Source: Halocafeteria seosinensis (taxonomy: Eukaryota > Sar > Bigyra > Bicosoecida). From it: DNA of 64,000 bases. Below the pieces are notes generated by a model, which saw only the letters and a list, made by a program, of their open reading frames with translations, was not told the origin of the DNA and searched no databases. The stretch is from the NCBI GenBank assembly GCA_001687465.1, contig LVLI01000101.1, positions 310,001 through 374,000 of the forward strand, in the 5' to 3' direction. The position numbers and the translations under genes were made by a program. Below are positions 24,773 to 35,738 of this stretch, in pieces (the first letter of the stretch is position 1; the number at the start of each line of letters is the position of its first letter).

Positions 24773-26456
24773 ATGGCTGCGGCAGCTGCAACGGAGGGAA
24801 ACAGCAATGACCCATCACATAATGCTGAGAAATTGAGCATACAGCAGTTTTCTGCGGACAAGTCACTGTATATACGTCGCGGTAGTGATCAAACGCGTGG
24901 CTATATTGTGATCTTCACCAACAGTGGAAGTTGCTTCGGCATAGTGCCCTTCTTTTTCACGTTTAAGTTGGACAACGATAATCCTGAAGTACCACCGATG
25001 TTTTTCCCACTAGTGGTCGATGCTAACCATGCACAGCTTTACACAACTGTAAATGAAAGGGAGCAATGGAAACCTCAGGCTTCTCAATGGAATGCTTCCA
25101 AGACTGTCTACGATGGGTGCGTATTGTTCACTGGACACAGTGTTGACTGTGGCACGACTGAGAAGATTGCTTCTTGATTGTCAATGCAGAGCTGATGAGT
25201 TAAGGAATTTTCTTAACCAGAATCCGAGGAGTTCGACTCAAAATGGCGCAGACGATACGTCGAATGACAAATCAAAGCAGTTTTCAAAATTCCTGGAAAC
25301 GCTCTCTATCTGGCAATCGGCAAGGAAAGCGTATGAATTCGTCGATAATTTCGGCATAGCCGACAGCGATGCACGCAAAGATCTCAAACGCTATATTGTA
25401 GAGTTCCTCTCAGACTCACAAGTGTACAATTCTGTCATTTCCTCGTTTAACGCACTCTTTGACAGAGTAACGCTTCATCAGGTCACTTCCTCAGAACTGG
25501 CCATTGAACCCCTAGAGAATCTCTCAGCCGCAGACTTGGGCCACGCATTCAGTACCCTTCTCAACACTGTAGAGGATATGAGCACCTCCGAAAACTCGTC
25601 GGAAGGGGGCAAAGCAACAAGTGCCGATGGCTCATTGGCGCTAGGAAAGTCCGACAGTCAGGGTTCGAATGACTGGGAAGTCGGGAGTGGTGGTCCCGAT
25701 TACGGATCAGGTGAAGACCAAAGTGGTTCAGACATAATGAGCTTTGGCAACACTATGGGGCGAGGAAGAGGCCGTGGGCGTGGACGGGCAAGTCTGCTGG
25801 AACTGTTTGAGGGCAATGGCCACGGATTCGGATACCCCCCGAGCTACGGTCGCGGTAGCGGGGGAAGAGGGTTGTCGTCAGCGCCTGATCTGCACGACGA
25901 AGATGACATGGGATATTTTTATGGTGACAATGGCCGTGGCGGCCTGTCTGGATCTGGTCGAGGGGCTATGCGGGGTCGTGGACGCGGACGTGGTGGCCTG
26001 TTTGGATCTGGGCGAGGTGGAGGAGCCATGCGGGGTCGTGGACGTGGGCTTACAGGCCACGGTTCAGGCGGTCTGTTCGACCCAGGTGATTCTCCACATT
26101 ACGGTCCAGATAGTCCACAATACCTCTACAGTCCCACTCCAATTTCGCCCGAATTTTCCCCCGAAATGAACGGTCATGAGCACGACTATGCTGCTTCTGA
26201 CGAAGACGAAGACGCGGGGCCTGGTACACCAGATACTCTTGACGAACTCGCCATGTTGCAAGGGAATTACAGCACAGGAACGGGGAAGCCTAACTCCTTC
26301 CCCAAAAAGCTTAAAGCACGTAGCGGGCCACCAAAAGGAAGAGAAGAAGTGTTGGTAGATAAAAACTTGCAACTTTCAGCACCCGACGCAATGATTGTCC
26401 TGTTGTTTATCATGGTCTCTATCATCTTCGTTCGCGACGTTATAGGGGCAAATTAG
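24773..26456 (+). CDS. RG/GR-rich protein with C-terminal membrane anchor
   Basis: Unrecognised, 536 residues, two exons (24773-25116, 25190-26456; intron 73 bases, phase 2). An Ala-rich start is followed by a compact, beta-rich-looking segment (residues about 25-110: GYIVIFTNSGSCFGIVPFFFTF) and a helical segment (to about 250). Then comes a long Arg/Gly-rich region of GRGRGRGR and MRGRGRG repeats mixed with Asp/Ser/Tyr-Pro-rich sequence (residues about 315-445). The last 20 residues are a strong hydrophobic helix (MIVLLFIMVSIIFV) followed by only RDVIGAN, the layout of a tail-anchored membrane protein. RG regions usually bind RNA, so a membrane-tethered RNA-binding role is plausible inference. 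No enzyme motif is seen. Confidence 0.75.
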
Positions 26457-26683
26457 GCTACCTTTGTAGATAATTGGTATATGAAGTAATATAATATGAA
26501 ATATGGGTACCGTGGCGTGCATGTAACCTGCCAGTGTCAACATTGTAGAGCGCAAAAATCTGTGTCAGCCCACTCTGTTCCTTCTCCCAAAAGGACATTT
26601 GTGCTGGTCGATTACTCATTCCAGAGGCCAAATATTTGGTATATCAGTAAATAAGTGTCAAAATCATCCAGTGAACAACCAAA

Positions 26684-27715
26684 ATGCCTCCTAAAAAGAG
26701 CGGTGGCGGTGGGAAAAAGGCCGAAAAAAAGGCTGAGAAGAAGAAGACCGAAAAGCTTATCGAGGACAAGACGTTTGGTTTAAAAAACAAGAAGAAATCC
26801 AAGCAGGTAGGGCGTGTATGCTCTTCAAAATCACACCTGTTAGTATGTGACTGCATCCGTGCGCGGTTATCCCTTGCAGGTTCAAAAATACATCCAGAAA
26901 GTTGAAAGCTCGGTCAAAAATTCACAACAGAGTGCCAGATCAAACACTGGAGGTGGCGGTGGTGCCAAACAGAACAAGAAGGAGAAGGAAGCAGCAGCCC
27001 GAGAAATGGCATTGTTGCTTCGTCAGGCTCCTGGCAAGAACAACAAGAAAACAACGAAGAGCAGCGAAAACAAGTCGACAGGAGAAGGAGCTGCCGAGGC
27101 CGGTGCAGCAGCGGCGGCTTCTGCTCCCTCCTCGGTAGCTAGCAGCAAAGAATACGCTGAACAGGAAGATGAAATGTATTATCCGGATGAGGAAGAAACA
27201 ACCATCGAAGAACAGATAGAAGCAGAGGTTGGTATATGAACTCTACAAATATTTATGTTGCGGGGCTAATACCATGCTTTCACTGTTGGTCGCAGAGGGC
27301 TCAACTAGATCCCGCGAAGCTCACACCGGTTACACATGAAACATTTAAGAAATGGCTAGAAGACCGAAGGAAGCGTTGGGAGGATGCTATTGACACCAAG
27401 CTCAAGGATAATGTATCCAAAGGCAAAAATAGCAAATATGGTAAGTTGTTCTTCTGCCCCTCTATCGTCAGTGCACTTTCTTGCTACCGGCTCGTTGGTT
27501 TTCCCCATTCAGCTGGACTTACTGGTCGTGAAATACTCACGGCGGATGCGTCAGTGGGCGTCGATGATGCGGCCGCCGCTGGCAGTATGGATTATGAAGA
27601 AGAGACCCCGAAGGAAACAAGGAATGCCGATGGTGATGCTGAAAAATTAGCGGAGAAGGCTGATGCGAGCTTATACTTGAATGAGGAAGAAGACGATCTC
27701 AGTGATATTGAATAA
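26684..27715 (+). CDS. ZC3H15/Tma46-like (DFRP1) protein lacking CCCH zinc fingers
   Basis: 272 residues, exons 26684-26806, 26880-27227, 27296-27440, 27513-27715. The N-terminus (MPPKKSGGGGKKAEKK, EKLIEDKTFGLKNKKKSKQ) is the hallmark start of ZC3H15/Tma46, the partner that stabilises the ribosome-associated GTPase DRG1. The family's C-terminal part is also present: EEQIEAERAQLDPAKLTPVT, a WLEDRRKRWEDAIDTKL helix and GLTGREIL. The two CCCH zinc fingers that normally lie between them are absent. In their place is about 75 residues of Lys/Ala/Ser/Glu-rich sequence without any Cys. It ends acidic (EEEDDLSDIE). The third intron (27441-27512, 72 bases) is stop-free and in frame. The donor of intron 2, GTTGGT, is weak, but phase and family alignment support it. 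Confidence 0.85.
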
Positions 27716-27870
27716 ACATGACATAATCCAAGGGTGTGCTACGGCTTATTTCATGCTGCCAGCTCCACATTTTCATAGCAAAGAGATTTGAGATTAATAA
27801 ACAGTTCGTCGCAGAGGTAGATGCAGTAGAAATTGGATTCACGTAGATAGACACGATATATATCCTGAGG

Positions 27871-28491
27871 TTATACATCGTTGTTTTCTAGTTGCTCTAT
27901 CATTTCTCTTTGTTCTTGCTCGACACGGACAAGCGAGTCGTACTCAGCTTGCAGCCTGCACCGTCAAATCAACAACAGCCCTCATAGCATGCTAAATGTT
28001 GAAAAAATGGAGCAAATCATCTAAATCTGGCATACCTTTCATATTCTTGACGTTTCTCCTCTATTTGAGCCTGTAATTCTTTCCGCCGCCTCTTCCTGTT
28101 ATCCTGTTCTGATTCTACCATATTTCTTGCTCCTACCGCCTGCGGGAGGCAGCGCCAAAAACCTCAGTTATTGCAAATACACTAGCCATTGTAAAATTAA
28201 CTTACTTTTAGCTTCGCTCGCTCAATCTGTTCAGCTTGCGCATTCAGTACTTCCAAGACGGTAGATACCCCTTCACTAAACTCACTTATTTCTGGATAGA
28301 ATCACAAAAAGCAAGAGCCATGATATATACACATAATCAATCAATTCGAAATCTTCTTGATACAGCTTGTACGCACTTGATACGAACTCTCGACATTGTG
28401 TTTGGAGTTCCTCTGTTTGCTTAAATTTTTCAGGTTCAAGGACTCGTACTTTGCCTTCGCTATCGAAGGAAATCGAAGGCTTATTTTCCAT
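27871..28491 (-). CDS. IFT20: Intraflagellar transport protein 20
   Basis: 129-residue coiled-coil protein, the usual IFT20 size. Exons 5' to 3': 28491-28377, 28291-28206, 28139-28036, 27955-27871; introns 85, 66 and 80 bases. Family landmarks appear in order: GKVRVLEPEKFKQTEELQ at the start, QCREFVSKISEF across intron 1, an NAQAEQIERAKLKAVGARN block across intron 2, and LQAEYDSLVRVEQEQREMIEQL at the end. IFT20 is the IFT-B subunit that links the Golgi to the cilium and delivers membrane cargo, so the organism builds flagella or cilia. The first donor (GTGCGT, after TCAA) was chosen because it alone restores the family sequence. Divergent from the MORN gene, 283 bases away. Confidence 0.93.
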
Positions 28492-28774
28492 TTCCTATTC
28501 TCCTATTAAATACTGTATTAACCAATCTATGCAAGTATGATGCCACGCATGAAAAATACACTGCACAATACACAGAAAAGAGGCTGCTAACTGGTGGAGT
28601 CCAGCCGTGGCTGCGTGGAACTCAACTTCAACAAAACCGTTAACGACGCCTTTCCATTGGTAGTCTATGCGTTGTGACCCGTATTGCTCGATGAAGGGCT
28701 TTTTGTCAACGGTCGTGTAGTGTTACACTCATGAACCGAATCATATGCTCTGACGAAACTGTTTAGTGGTGAAA
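28492..28774. promoter_or_regulatory. Divergent promoter of IFT20 and MORN genes
   Basis: 283 bases separate two start codons pointing apart. CCAAT-type pentamers lie at 28522-28526 and, in reverse, 28656-28660. I looked for a clear RFX X-box and did not find one. Shared regulation is inference from geometry and from the ciliary nature of both genes. Confidence 0.45.
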
Positions 28775-31714
28775 ATGTCGGACCTTTCGAAGGATAATAA
28801 GGACCTGGAAGAGGCCAGTATACGGCTGCCCGAGTCAGACAACTTCCGTAATGAAGAATCCTTGTACGAAGAAAAGGATGAGGAAGAAAGACAGTCAACA
28901 AGACGAGACGACTCACCTGAGACGAAGCGCAAAGAATCTCCCGATGGACGACCTAAGTCAGGGCAGAGCAAAGGAGGAACAAGACCGGGGAGTCGTCCGA
29001 CAACGGGAGCCAGCAGTAAACGAACTCGCACAAGACCCGGGACGAAAAGTAGCAGAAGGCCAGGGACAAAGCAATCATCCGCTCGTCCAGACTCAAAGCA
29101 GTCTACCGAATTACAGAACTATCAAATGCACCGGGCTAACGTCTTTGGTGAAGTACCATCGACTGCGAAGACTGGTACTAAAAGGTCCTCGCAGGAGGAA
29201 GGTCGAGGTGACAAAGGAGAGGGAACCGTTCGAACACAGACGATCCAACCTAAGGCTGCTCCAGAAAATGCTCAAAAGTGGCGGACGGAAACCACGAAAG
29301 ACGGACGGATTATAGTGTTCAATTGGTGCCAGGAAACATCGCCAATTGGCGATAAATATATTGGGGAAAAGGTGAACGACCAGTACCATGGGTTCGGCAA
29401 AATGTATTTCGCCAATGGAGACAAGTATGTGGGACAGTGGAAAGAAGGACAGTTTCATGAATATGGGGAGCTCATGAAGGCAGAGTTTGTGGAGCTGGAT
29501 CGACGTATTGTTGGCAGGACATACAAGGTAAGATTGCACAGTTGTAAACGCGGATCCAATTTATTAACTATTTCATTTCCTAGCCATAATTTTTACAGGG
29601 TTACTGGAAGAACGGATACCAGCACGGTCATGGCATTTACTTCAAAGGAAATGGAGATATTTATGAAGTGCGTTACGCACGGTAGACGGTCATTGTCACG
29701 CACTCACTCAGTTCTCGTTTCCTCCATCTTACAGGGATATTTCAAGTACAATGAGTACCATGGCAGAGGAAAACTTATTTATAGAGACCATACTGAGTAC
29801 GATGGTTTCTGGAAGTACGGTGTACATCACGGACCCGGAATTCTCAAGTATCCTTCAGGTGCGTACTACAAAGGAACTTTCAAAGCGGGAATGTTCCACG
29901 GTCAAGGAATTTACAAGTGGTCCAACGGAAGAGGAAGCTATATAGGAGGATGGAAACACGGCATGAAACATGGTGTAGGGAAGAGAATCTTTAGTGACGA
30001 TACTCGCTTCGAAGGATGGTTTTACAAGGACCATATGCAAGGCGAAGGAGTCTTACATCGAAGCAACGGGGACTCATACAAGGGCTCCTTCTGGGAGGGT
30101 TTGTATCATGGGAGTGGTACTATGCATTATGCAAACGGAGACAGGTATGTCGGACAGTGGCAACTGGCAAAACCTTGCGGAACTGGCAGATTTGACTATC
30201 AGTCTGGAGGATATTACGAAGGAGAGTATTGGGCGTTGTGCCGTTCTGGAAATAAGGCTCAGCTTGAGCAGCAGGATCTGGATGACGTGTACGGTAACGT
30301 CTCTGACCTTAAATGGAAACATGGTGGCCAGCAACTTACTAAAGTGAGAGTAGAGCTATTGAAAATGAAAAAAGACGAGGAGGTCAGGGAGAGACAATCC
30401 TTGATCTCTCACGCGAGTCACGAGTCGTCAAACCAACCAGGGGATGAAGAAACGAAGGATGACTTCTTTTCTCAGCAAAAGAGAAAAGAAATGAGAAGAA
30501 AGCAACTGCTCGGTCCGTACATATCGCGCAAGATTCGGCGTCTTCTCTATGATAAGCGGAGAGCTTGCGGTAGGGTTGTAGTGGGAAGCGATTATGACCA
30601 TCCTGCTTCTCGAGGTGTCTTGAGACCGTTGGCTGACGGGAAGCGGCATGGAAAAGGTGTCCGGGTTTGGGCAGATGGAAGCCGTTACGAAGGAGATTGG
30701 TTCCAAGACGAAATTCATGGATTCGGTATATATATCCAAGCAGGAGACCTCGGTGAACGATATGAGGGCTCGTTCAAGCGCGGAGTGAGGGAAGGACGAG
30801 GAATTGCCAGTTGGGGAAACAACTCAGGCGGAACTTACATAGATCCATTTAATCGAAAAGTAGTAAGTCTCTTAATGCCACGCATAGGCACAGCCTTCTT
30901 TACCTATAGGTGTTTTCACTTCATCAGGACGGAGGGGCCGGACGAACCATATACACCGGTGAATGGCATCATGGGCTGTTTCACGGTATTGGAAAGATGA
31001 CATCCCCTTACGGATTAGACTACGAAGGCGCTGTAAGCAAACACTTTATACATTTCCTAGAAACGAGTCTCATAAGCTGGACTTGGTAATGTTATCTGCA
31101 GTTCCACTTTGGTGCGAGACATGGCTATGGGACGATGATACTACTCAACGAAACCAAGAAGGCAGAGGCGCTCCATCATAGCCGCCAGAGCGATCTTGAA
31201 GCACCATGGAGGTGAGTCGTTTCATCACTGCGTATAAAAGGAGTCTGTTTCACAGCTGTTCCCTGTCCGTTGGGACACTGCAGATACGAAGGCCAATGGA
31301 CGAAGAACAAGATGACCGGGGTAGGGAAAGTCCTGTTAGTAGGCGGTGATACCGTTTCCGGAGAATTTGACAACGGCAGATATCATGGAAAAATGCAGTG
31401 GCTGAAGAAAAGGTTAGTAGTCCTGGCACATTCCTCATTTCCAGACGAAGACAATTTTCGATAAACCCTCCCATTGCTTCTGTTTCTCCAGTGGACGGAT
31501 ATACTATAGAGAATACAGACTGGGCAAGCTTGTCAGAGAGATAGAGGGCGAAGAGCTAAAACAGCTTCTCCAGAAGGACCTTGCGACACGCGTAAACGAA
31601 CGTGATAAGCAGAAAGGAAAGAACGTCTCTTGGAAAGACGCGGAAAATATTCCCAATACAGCTGGATCCAAACCCGCCGAAGAATTCGACTATTCGACTA
31701 CAGATGAGCAATAG
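28775..31714 (+). CDS. MORN-repeat protein, probable flagellar (RSPH10B-like)
   Basis: 838 residues in seven exons: 28775-29527, 29599-29667, 29735-30862, 30928-31032, 31102-31211, 31284-31412, 31492-31714. I chose the ATG at 28775. The N-terminal 170 residues are charged and Ser/Arg-rich, with repeated RPGT/RPGS/RPDS units. About 16-18 MORN repeats follow in two blocks (YKGTFKAGMFHGQG, YEGDWFQDEIHGFG, YEGQWTKNKMTGVG), split by a 130-residue charged linker. MORN repeats serve as scaffold and lipid-contact modules; many-repeat proteins of this size include the radial spoke protein RSPH10B. Exon borders often fall at repeat borders. Pairing with IFT20 supports a flagellar role, but the exact orthology is inferred. 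Ends in TAG, 63 bases from the convergent CIA30 gene. Confidence 0.85.
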
Positions 31715-31777
31715 CAAGCTGATACTCCAATTTCAACTCCACCTTGACGGCATGAATGTAAAGCGCGTTTGAGACAT

Positions 31778-32991
31778 TCAAGCCAGTGGCTTTTTACTGG
31801 GAGAAGGAATGGCTTCGCGTTGCCTTGAATATCCATCCAATTGATTGACGCAGTCAAGTCTCTTATAGAGTGAGGGATCATAGGTTCGAAGTACGTTGAC
31901 GTATTGCAGTTCCAGATAGAACGGACCGTCTTGTCCATCGGCTACCGAGATCCCAAACTGCATTGGCACAAAGATGTACAATTCAGTCGTGAACGTTTTC
32001 AGCGGCTACTTACACCATGGAGACATTCGCGATCTAACGGCCTCTGATATGGCGTGATGATACCTTTTCGAATTGTCATGAATTCATCGAAAGGACAAGC
32101 AATAGTCGCCCATTCATATGGCAGAACTTGAAATTCTCTGCATGTACAGCAAGTTGAGTGCAGTATTGTGATGTGTTCTATGCGAGATGACGTCCTTACG
32201 CTCTAAATATGTCAGGTGTAGCTTCTTCATTTGGTAAATCACTGAGGTACACTTGATATCTGCACCCGATGGAAACCATAAGAGGCCCTGTGGAGAGATG
32301 GTCCTAGGTGACGAAATACCTACCGTCGCCCATCCGACCTGAGACGCATTTCCAGAGCCGAGTAAACATGGAAGTTTTTGAGTTTCTCGCTCGGCTGCAA
32401 TCACGCAATACACACTCTCATTCCATTTGAGTTAATGTGCTCATACGAGTATGTACTTACCTTCGTCCGAAAACTGCAGAAACTATTACTGGAGCCGAAA
32501 CTCTTATTTCCTCGTAAAATGCCCTGAAAGCATCCTGTTCAAAGTACGGTTCCAATAGTTTCCCCAAATGGTTGAGCTTCCCTGGTTTCTACTCTTTCAC
32601 TGCTGAGTTTACTTACCAGTACTGAAGTTTTCGTATTGCTTAATGCTGAACGAGCACACAGAGGAACCTGCACGTCCCAAAGGCTACGTATATCATGTCA
32701 TAGGTACATGCGAAATCGAAATGGCTACCCACCTCCCATAACTCTATCAGAGTGTACATGGAATCGGTCGATATCCTCGTATCTCTTGAACTCGAATAAC
32801 GGAGCCTTCTCATCCGGGCTCATACCAAACATAAAACCTGCAATATACATCAGATTCACAAATACGGGATGCTCCCTGTGGGCTCAATCCCAAGGCGCCT
32901 TACTTGACTTGGCGCCCAAAATGTACTCCTGCCATATGGATTGGGTCTTGCGCAATGCCTTGCGCATGTAGTAGCGGGTCAAAGAAGCCAT
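31778..32991 (-). CDS. CIA30-family protein (NDUFAF1-like complex I assembly factor)
   Basis: 250 residues in eight exons, 5' to 3': 32991-32904, 32837-32733, 32667-32617, 32534-32461, 32394-32324, 32259-32200, 32137-32014, 31957-31778. All phases agree. Diagnostic CIA30 blocks appear in order: FHVHSDRVMGGSSVCSF, FQGILRGNKSFGSSNSFCSF, MRLRSDGRRYQVYL, FQVLPYEWATIACPFDEF, and FGISVADGQDGPFYLELQYV near the C-terminus. The family helps assemble the membrane arm of respiratory complex I. The N-terminus (MASLTRYYMRKALRKTQ) is basic and lacks acidic residues, compatible with mitochondrial import. It is one of the most finely split genes here: seven introns in 750 coding bases. Confidence 0.92.
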
Positions 32992-33459
32992 GATGGCCTG
33001 CGTATAGCACTTAAACGCAGAAATTGTTGCTCGAGCATGAATGTCCTCGCCTACCGTGATCTATATACAACTCTCAGTTCTGGTGCATTGAACAAAAGTT
33101 AATTGTAATTCATCTATTCTATACATTAAGAAACAGTCGAAACTAACAAACATTAGGGAGGAAAGAACTGGTAAATACCACTGTCTGGACCGAACTTCAC
33201 ACACACTGTTCACAGTAGCCGCAACCGTGTTCGACTGTTCAACCTTGACAACTACTGCGAACTTGTGTGTCAAATAGATTTTCAACGAGAGGTCACTGCA
33301 ATCACACATCTAAACTCGTTTCATGGAATGGTCAAAGTTGCTCATATTCTACTTTTCCAATACGGCCTCCTCTGAGATGGTAGCCTACGGATAGCATTAG
33401 CAACATTCAACGGTGGGGGGCCGAAGCATTATTTCGCGAGCGTACCAGGAGAAACGAGT
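32992..33459. other. Spacer between CIA30 start and STK19 end
   Basis: 468 bases, both neighbours on the minus strand. It should hold the CIA30 promoter and the STK19 3' UTR. No further gene was seen. Confidence 0.5.
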
Positions 33460-34816
33460 TCAAGAAGCCGTTATTGCTGTTGAAGGGCGTCTCCTGGCTC
33501 GCGATGCTCTTGCACGTTCAGAAACTTTCTTGTTTAACCGAATGAAAGTTCCACTAGCACGCTTACGAATCAAGACAATGACAGCTCCAATAGCGTCACG
33601 AACATGGAAAGCCGCAGGTAGCGGACTCTTGCCAAAGCGGTAGCGGAACTTGTTCTCTAAGTATGCTCGATCCACCTCCTGGTAACGGACTTTACTTAAT
33701 CGTTGTTGTAGCTCCCTTCTTCCCTCTTCAATATACTTCTGCAATTTTACACTCTGAGAACACGTGCATGGAAGAAATAAGCTGAGAATGAAATTCACAT
33801 AAACATTCAGATAGCCGATGCACGTACGTTTGGAAGCGTAACCCAAAAGTCTTGATGCTCTGAAACCGACGTGTGGCTTCGGCGCATTAGAACTCCTAGA
33901 TGTAGCAGTTGTCTGATAACATCTTCAGTGTTCAAGAAAGACTCCAAATGCTGCTTCTTGACGTATTGGTTGCAAAACAACCTGATGCGATCTACGTCAT
34001 CATTTGAACACAGAGGTGTGCTATCAGTTTTTTCTCCCGACCACTCGACGAACGCATCGGCAACGACTTGTCCATAAACAGATGATTGTAACGCCTGGCT
34101 CAATCTCCTCACCTGCGAGTTCTCTAAAGCACTTTGCCTTTCGGTTATGGTATCAATCAGCTTGAAGAAAGGACTTACGTAGGCTTGATACTCCTTTTTC
34201 CTGATGATACCAGGCTGATCTTGAGTCGCCGGGAGATGAACGCGCATATACATCCCAGCGCGACAGATTTCGTCAATGTCATTCTCTATGCGAGTTGGAT
34301 CGCTATCGAAATCATACCTGCAAACCATTCATGCCCCGGTTTATATCATACCTGCCTTTACATATGCCGTATGAAGCCCACATACAGCTGTGTTTGTAGA
34401 GCGACGTCAACTGGCGCTATATCAACTATTCGGCGCTCTGCATGGGAGCCAATTCTCCGGGATTCTGTTTTCTTCTCAATAGAGATAGTCCGTGGGAACT
34501 CTTGCAAGAGCTTTTCGATGTTGTACTGGGTGGTGTTCAACACATCTAGTCTAGGAGAGCCTTCAATGGCTTCCAGAAGTTGCGCATCCGTGAGTCCTTG
34601 CAGACTTTGACCTTCGACGCCTTCTTCTTGCTCTGCATTCCCACGGACAGAGTTTTCTACTACCTCTGTATTATCAGCATGCTGGAGTTCTGCTTCTTGG
34701 TCTTGCTGAGGGGAGTCCCCTGGCACAATTCCATCCAGTAGGGTAGCGACTCGCTGTTGTTTGTTTTCGAGATCAGCACCATTACTTCCACCCAATTCTT
34801 CACGAGATCGCTTCAT
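33460..34816 (-). CDS. STK19 homolog (winged-helix protein)
   Basis: 404 residues, exons 34816-34386, 34317-33828, 33753-33460. The first 100 residues are acidic and Gln/Glu-rich. The rest follows STK19: LQTQLYDFDSDPTRIENDIDEICRAG (winged-helix style), VIRQLLHLGVLMRR, then the typical end SEHQDFWVTLPN, EGRRELQQRLSKVRYQEV, HVRDAIGAVIV and SGTFIRLN. Human STK19 was named as a kinase but is now known as a winged-helix DNA-binding factor acting in transcription-coupled repair. No kinase motifs are present here either. Start at 34816 is the first in-frame ATG; upstream codons in the frame have no other ATG. Confidence 0.82.
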
Positions 34817-35738
34817 CTTCCAGAATATGGCACCTGATAGCTGACATGGCAATTCATTCGCCTCCACAAATAAACAATACAAGCTCTTTTCCCTAGGAAT
34901 CCCCCTTGCGACGTGCGTCACGGCACGTACAATCCAGTGTGTAAACTGGAACTTCTCAGTCTGGAAGCTATGGACAGCATAACGGTATATGTGGAATCAC
35001 TGATGCACACTGATCTCGTCTCACTCTTGTAGACGAGCCATCAGATTAGCTTCAGTGTAAGTTGTGGATTGTCTGTAGTAGTACAACCTGTATAGTTCTG
35101 TTGGAATTTGTACAACGTTGTACACTGTTGTACAAGGTACACGTGTACCGTGTGACCGTCGGAGTAAGAGAGTACAGCGGAAACTTGCATTTTATTCAGA
35201 CAAATGAACTTTGTTTCGGGTAATTTTCAAATAGTCGGAGCTACAGTACGTTGTATAAGCTACCCGGGGTGACATCCAAAAGTTCGTTCTCCAGTTGAGT
35301 TCCGATTCCTCCAGGATTCCAGGAACTGTGGAACCCCGGTGGGCGCCGGGGGTGCATCAGATGCCCATTCCCACTAATGTTCTAATATCAAGTGAAGCAT
35401 TTTCTTACTGCACCTGTTTGTACCTCCCTTTAATCAACATGAAGCGCTTAAGGACTGTTGGAACTCGCTGTACGGCGTCCCCGGGGGTGGGAAAAAGTCC
35501 GCGACAGAGACGGTTGAGGCCGGAATCCCCGTGCCCCGCAAGATCCGTTGACTTTTCAATTCAGTTTCCGAAGCACATACCGTGTTTTCCCAGAGGATTA
35601 GGTTGCCTTTATCGCTCCTTTTAATGTAAAAGAGTCTGTACAAGAGCGTGAAGCAGCTCCTGGGTCTCTATGTGCATTGGAAATCAAGTTTAACGCGACG
35701 GCTTCAACCGTGGCACTGTCTTTCCAACAGCGTGGAAG
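34817..35738. other. Divergent spacer rich in short palindromes
   Basis: 922 bases between STK19 (minus) and a coiled-coil gene (plus). No gene was seen. The palindrome cluster at 35108-35149 is listed separately. Confidence 0.5.
35108..35149. promoter_or_regulatory. Cluster of perfect palindromes
   Basis: Within 42 bases: TGTACAACGTTGTACA (35109-35124, 16 bases, perfect palindrome), TTGTACAA at 35108-35115 and again at 35128-35135 (starts exactly 20 bases apart), and GGTACACGTGTACC (35136-35149, 14 bases, perfect). Symmetric sites at two-helical-turn spacing suggest dimeric DNA-binding proteins. It lies in the spacer between two divergent genes. Confidence 0.6.

Noticed and set aside
28492-28774. 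RFX X-box in the IFT20/MORN promoter
   Set aside because: GTTGTGACCC-like strings occur, but no good match to the paired X-box half-sites; not claimed.
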